From Actinomycetales bacterium (GTDB lineage: Bacteria > Actinomycetota > Actinomycetes > S36-B12): DNA of 7,181 bases. The notes under the pieces were generated by a model. The model saw nothing but the letters and a program-made list of their open reading frames with translations, did not search any database and was not told where the DNA came from. Shown here one piece after another: positions 6,925-7,181 of this stretch. A program made the position numbers and the translations under genes. Location: the NCBI GenBank assembly GCA_017849335.1, contig JAFIHP010000319.1:1-7181 (forward strand), given 5' to 3'. The stretch's first letter is position 1. Each line of letters opens with the position of its first letter.

Positions 6925-6930
6925 ACCCTA
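6925..6930 (-). promoter_or_regulatory. purN: Candidate -10 box for leaderless transcription of purN
   Basis: The minus strand reads TAGGGT here, matching the actinobacterial TANNNT -10 pattern. Exactly six bases (TTCGCC) separate it from the GTG start, which places the expected transcription start at the first base of the start codon. No clear -35 box is visible. The alternative reading is that AGGG is a weak ribosome binding site for a transcript that starts further upstream. Confidence 0.4.
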
Positions 6931-6944
6931 TCCGCGTCGACGCC

Positions 6945-6961
6945 GACCGCGGCGGGCGGTC
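6945..6961. terminator. Small GC hairpin between the membrane-protein gene and purN; possible weak terminator
   Basis: GACCGC at 6945-6950 and GCGGTC at 6956-6961 form a perfect 6-bp inverted repeat around a 5-nt loop, just after the stop codon of the upstream gene. No T tract follows on the minus strand, and such hairpins are common by chance at this GC content. Confidence 0.2.
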
Positions 6962-6971
6962 AGGTCGGTGC

Positions 6972-7181
6972 TCAGCGGATCGGCTCGCCGTTGAACTGGC
7001 GGTACATGTGCGCCGTGAACAGCGTGGCGAACGGGAGAGTGAAGATCGTCAGGACGAAGAGCCATCCGCAGAACGCCCACAGCAGCCACACCAGCGCGTT
7101 GGCGGCGACCACACGCATGGCACCACCGACGTTGGCCCTGATGGTGCGAAGGCTGCGCCGGGTCGCTGCCCCGAAGGACGC
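6972..7181 (-). CDS. Membrane protein of unknown family, C-terminal 69 residues (cut by window edge)
   Basis: An open frame enters from the right edge and ends at TGA (6972-6974). The visible 69 residues are basic at first (RRSLRTIRAN), then strongly hydrophobic with one long or two short membrane segments (ALVWLLWAFCGWLFVLTIF followed by TLPFATLFTA), and end in the hydrophilic tail HMYRQFNGEPIR. The codon third positions are almost all G or C, as in the neighbouring genes, which supports real coding. A final helix with a TLPF kink followed by A-H-x-Y-R-Q-F-x-G resembles C-termini of actinobacterial integral membrane proteins of unknown function, but I do not recognise a specific family. It lies 53 bp upstream of purN on the same strand. 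Confidence 0.7.
   Translation of the reverse strand, partial: ASFGAATRRSLRTIRANVGGAMRVVAANALVWLLWAFCGWLFVLTIFTLPFATLFTAHMYRQFNGEPIR

Noticed and set aside
6919..6971. Possible riboswitch or attenuator ahead of purN.
   Set aside because: The spacer is only 53 bp, holds one 6-bp hairpin without a T tract, and the likely transcription start is at the purN GTG itself.

Overview
The window is GC-rich chromosomal DNA from an actinobacterium. Family-level resemblance (actinobacterial SecA N-terminus, the PurN-PurH-FolD-DUF3017 gene set, GTG/TTG starts, NTGA gene overlaps) suggests a Nocardioides- or Aeromicrobium-like member of the Propionibacteriales. That placement is inference; no rRNA or other marker is present. 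No mobile element, CRISPR array, tRNA or rRNA was seen.

Layout, left to right. (1) 1-698, minus strand: the N-terminal 232 codons of secA, cut by the left edge. (2) 699-820: a divergent intergenic region. (3) 821-1612, plus strand: the only plus-strand gene, an orphan protein fusing a GNAT acetyltransferase-like domain to a LuxR-type helix-turn-helix. It converges on the next gene with only 18 bp between the stop codons. (4) 6918 down to 1631, minus strand: a compact operon read purN, purH, two YdcZ/DUF606-type membrane transporters, folD and a small DUF3017 membrane protein. (5) 6972-7181, minus strand: the C-terminal end of an unidentified membrane protein.

The operon has a clear metabolic logic. 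PurN and PurH are the two 10-formyl-THF-dependent transformylases of de novo purine synthesis, and FolD makes the 10-formyl-THF they consume. PurH also closes the ring to IMP. The first five genes (purN to folD) are joined by four successive 4-bp stop/start overlaps (ATGA, TTGA, ATGA, GTGA), so translation is probably coupled throughout. purN has a TANNNT -10 element ending 7 nt before its GTG, the arrangement expected of a leaderless transcript.

The least expected elements are the pair of tandem transporter paralogues inside this purine/one-carbon operon, and the GNAT-LuxR fusion, whose acetyl-CoA loop has lost a normally conserved glycine. Two of the housekeeping enzymes also carry single substitutions in well-known motifs (PurH V470, FolD L264).
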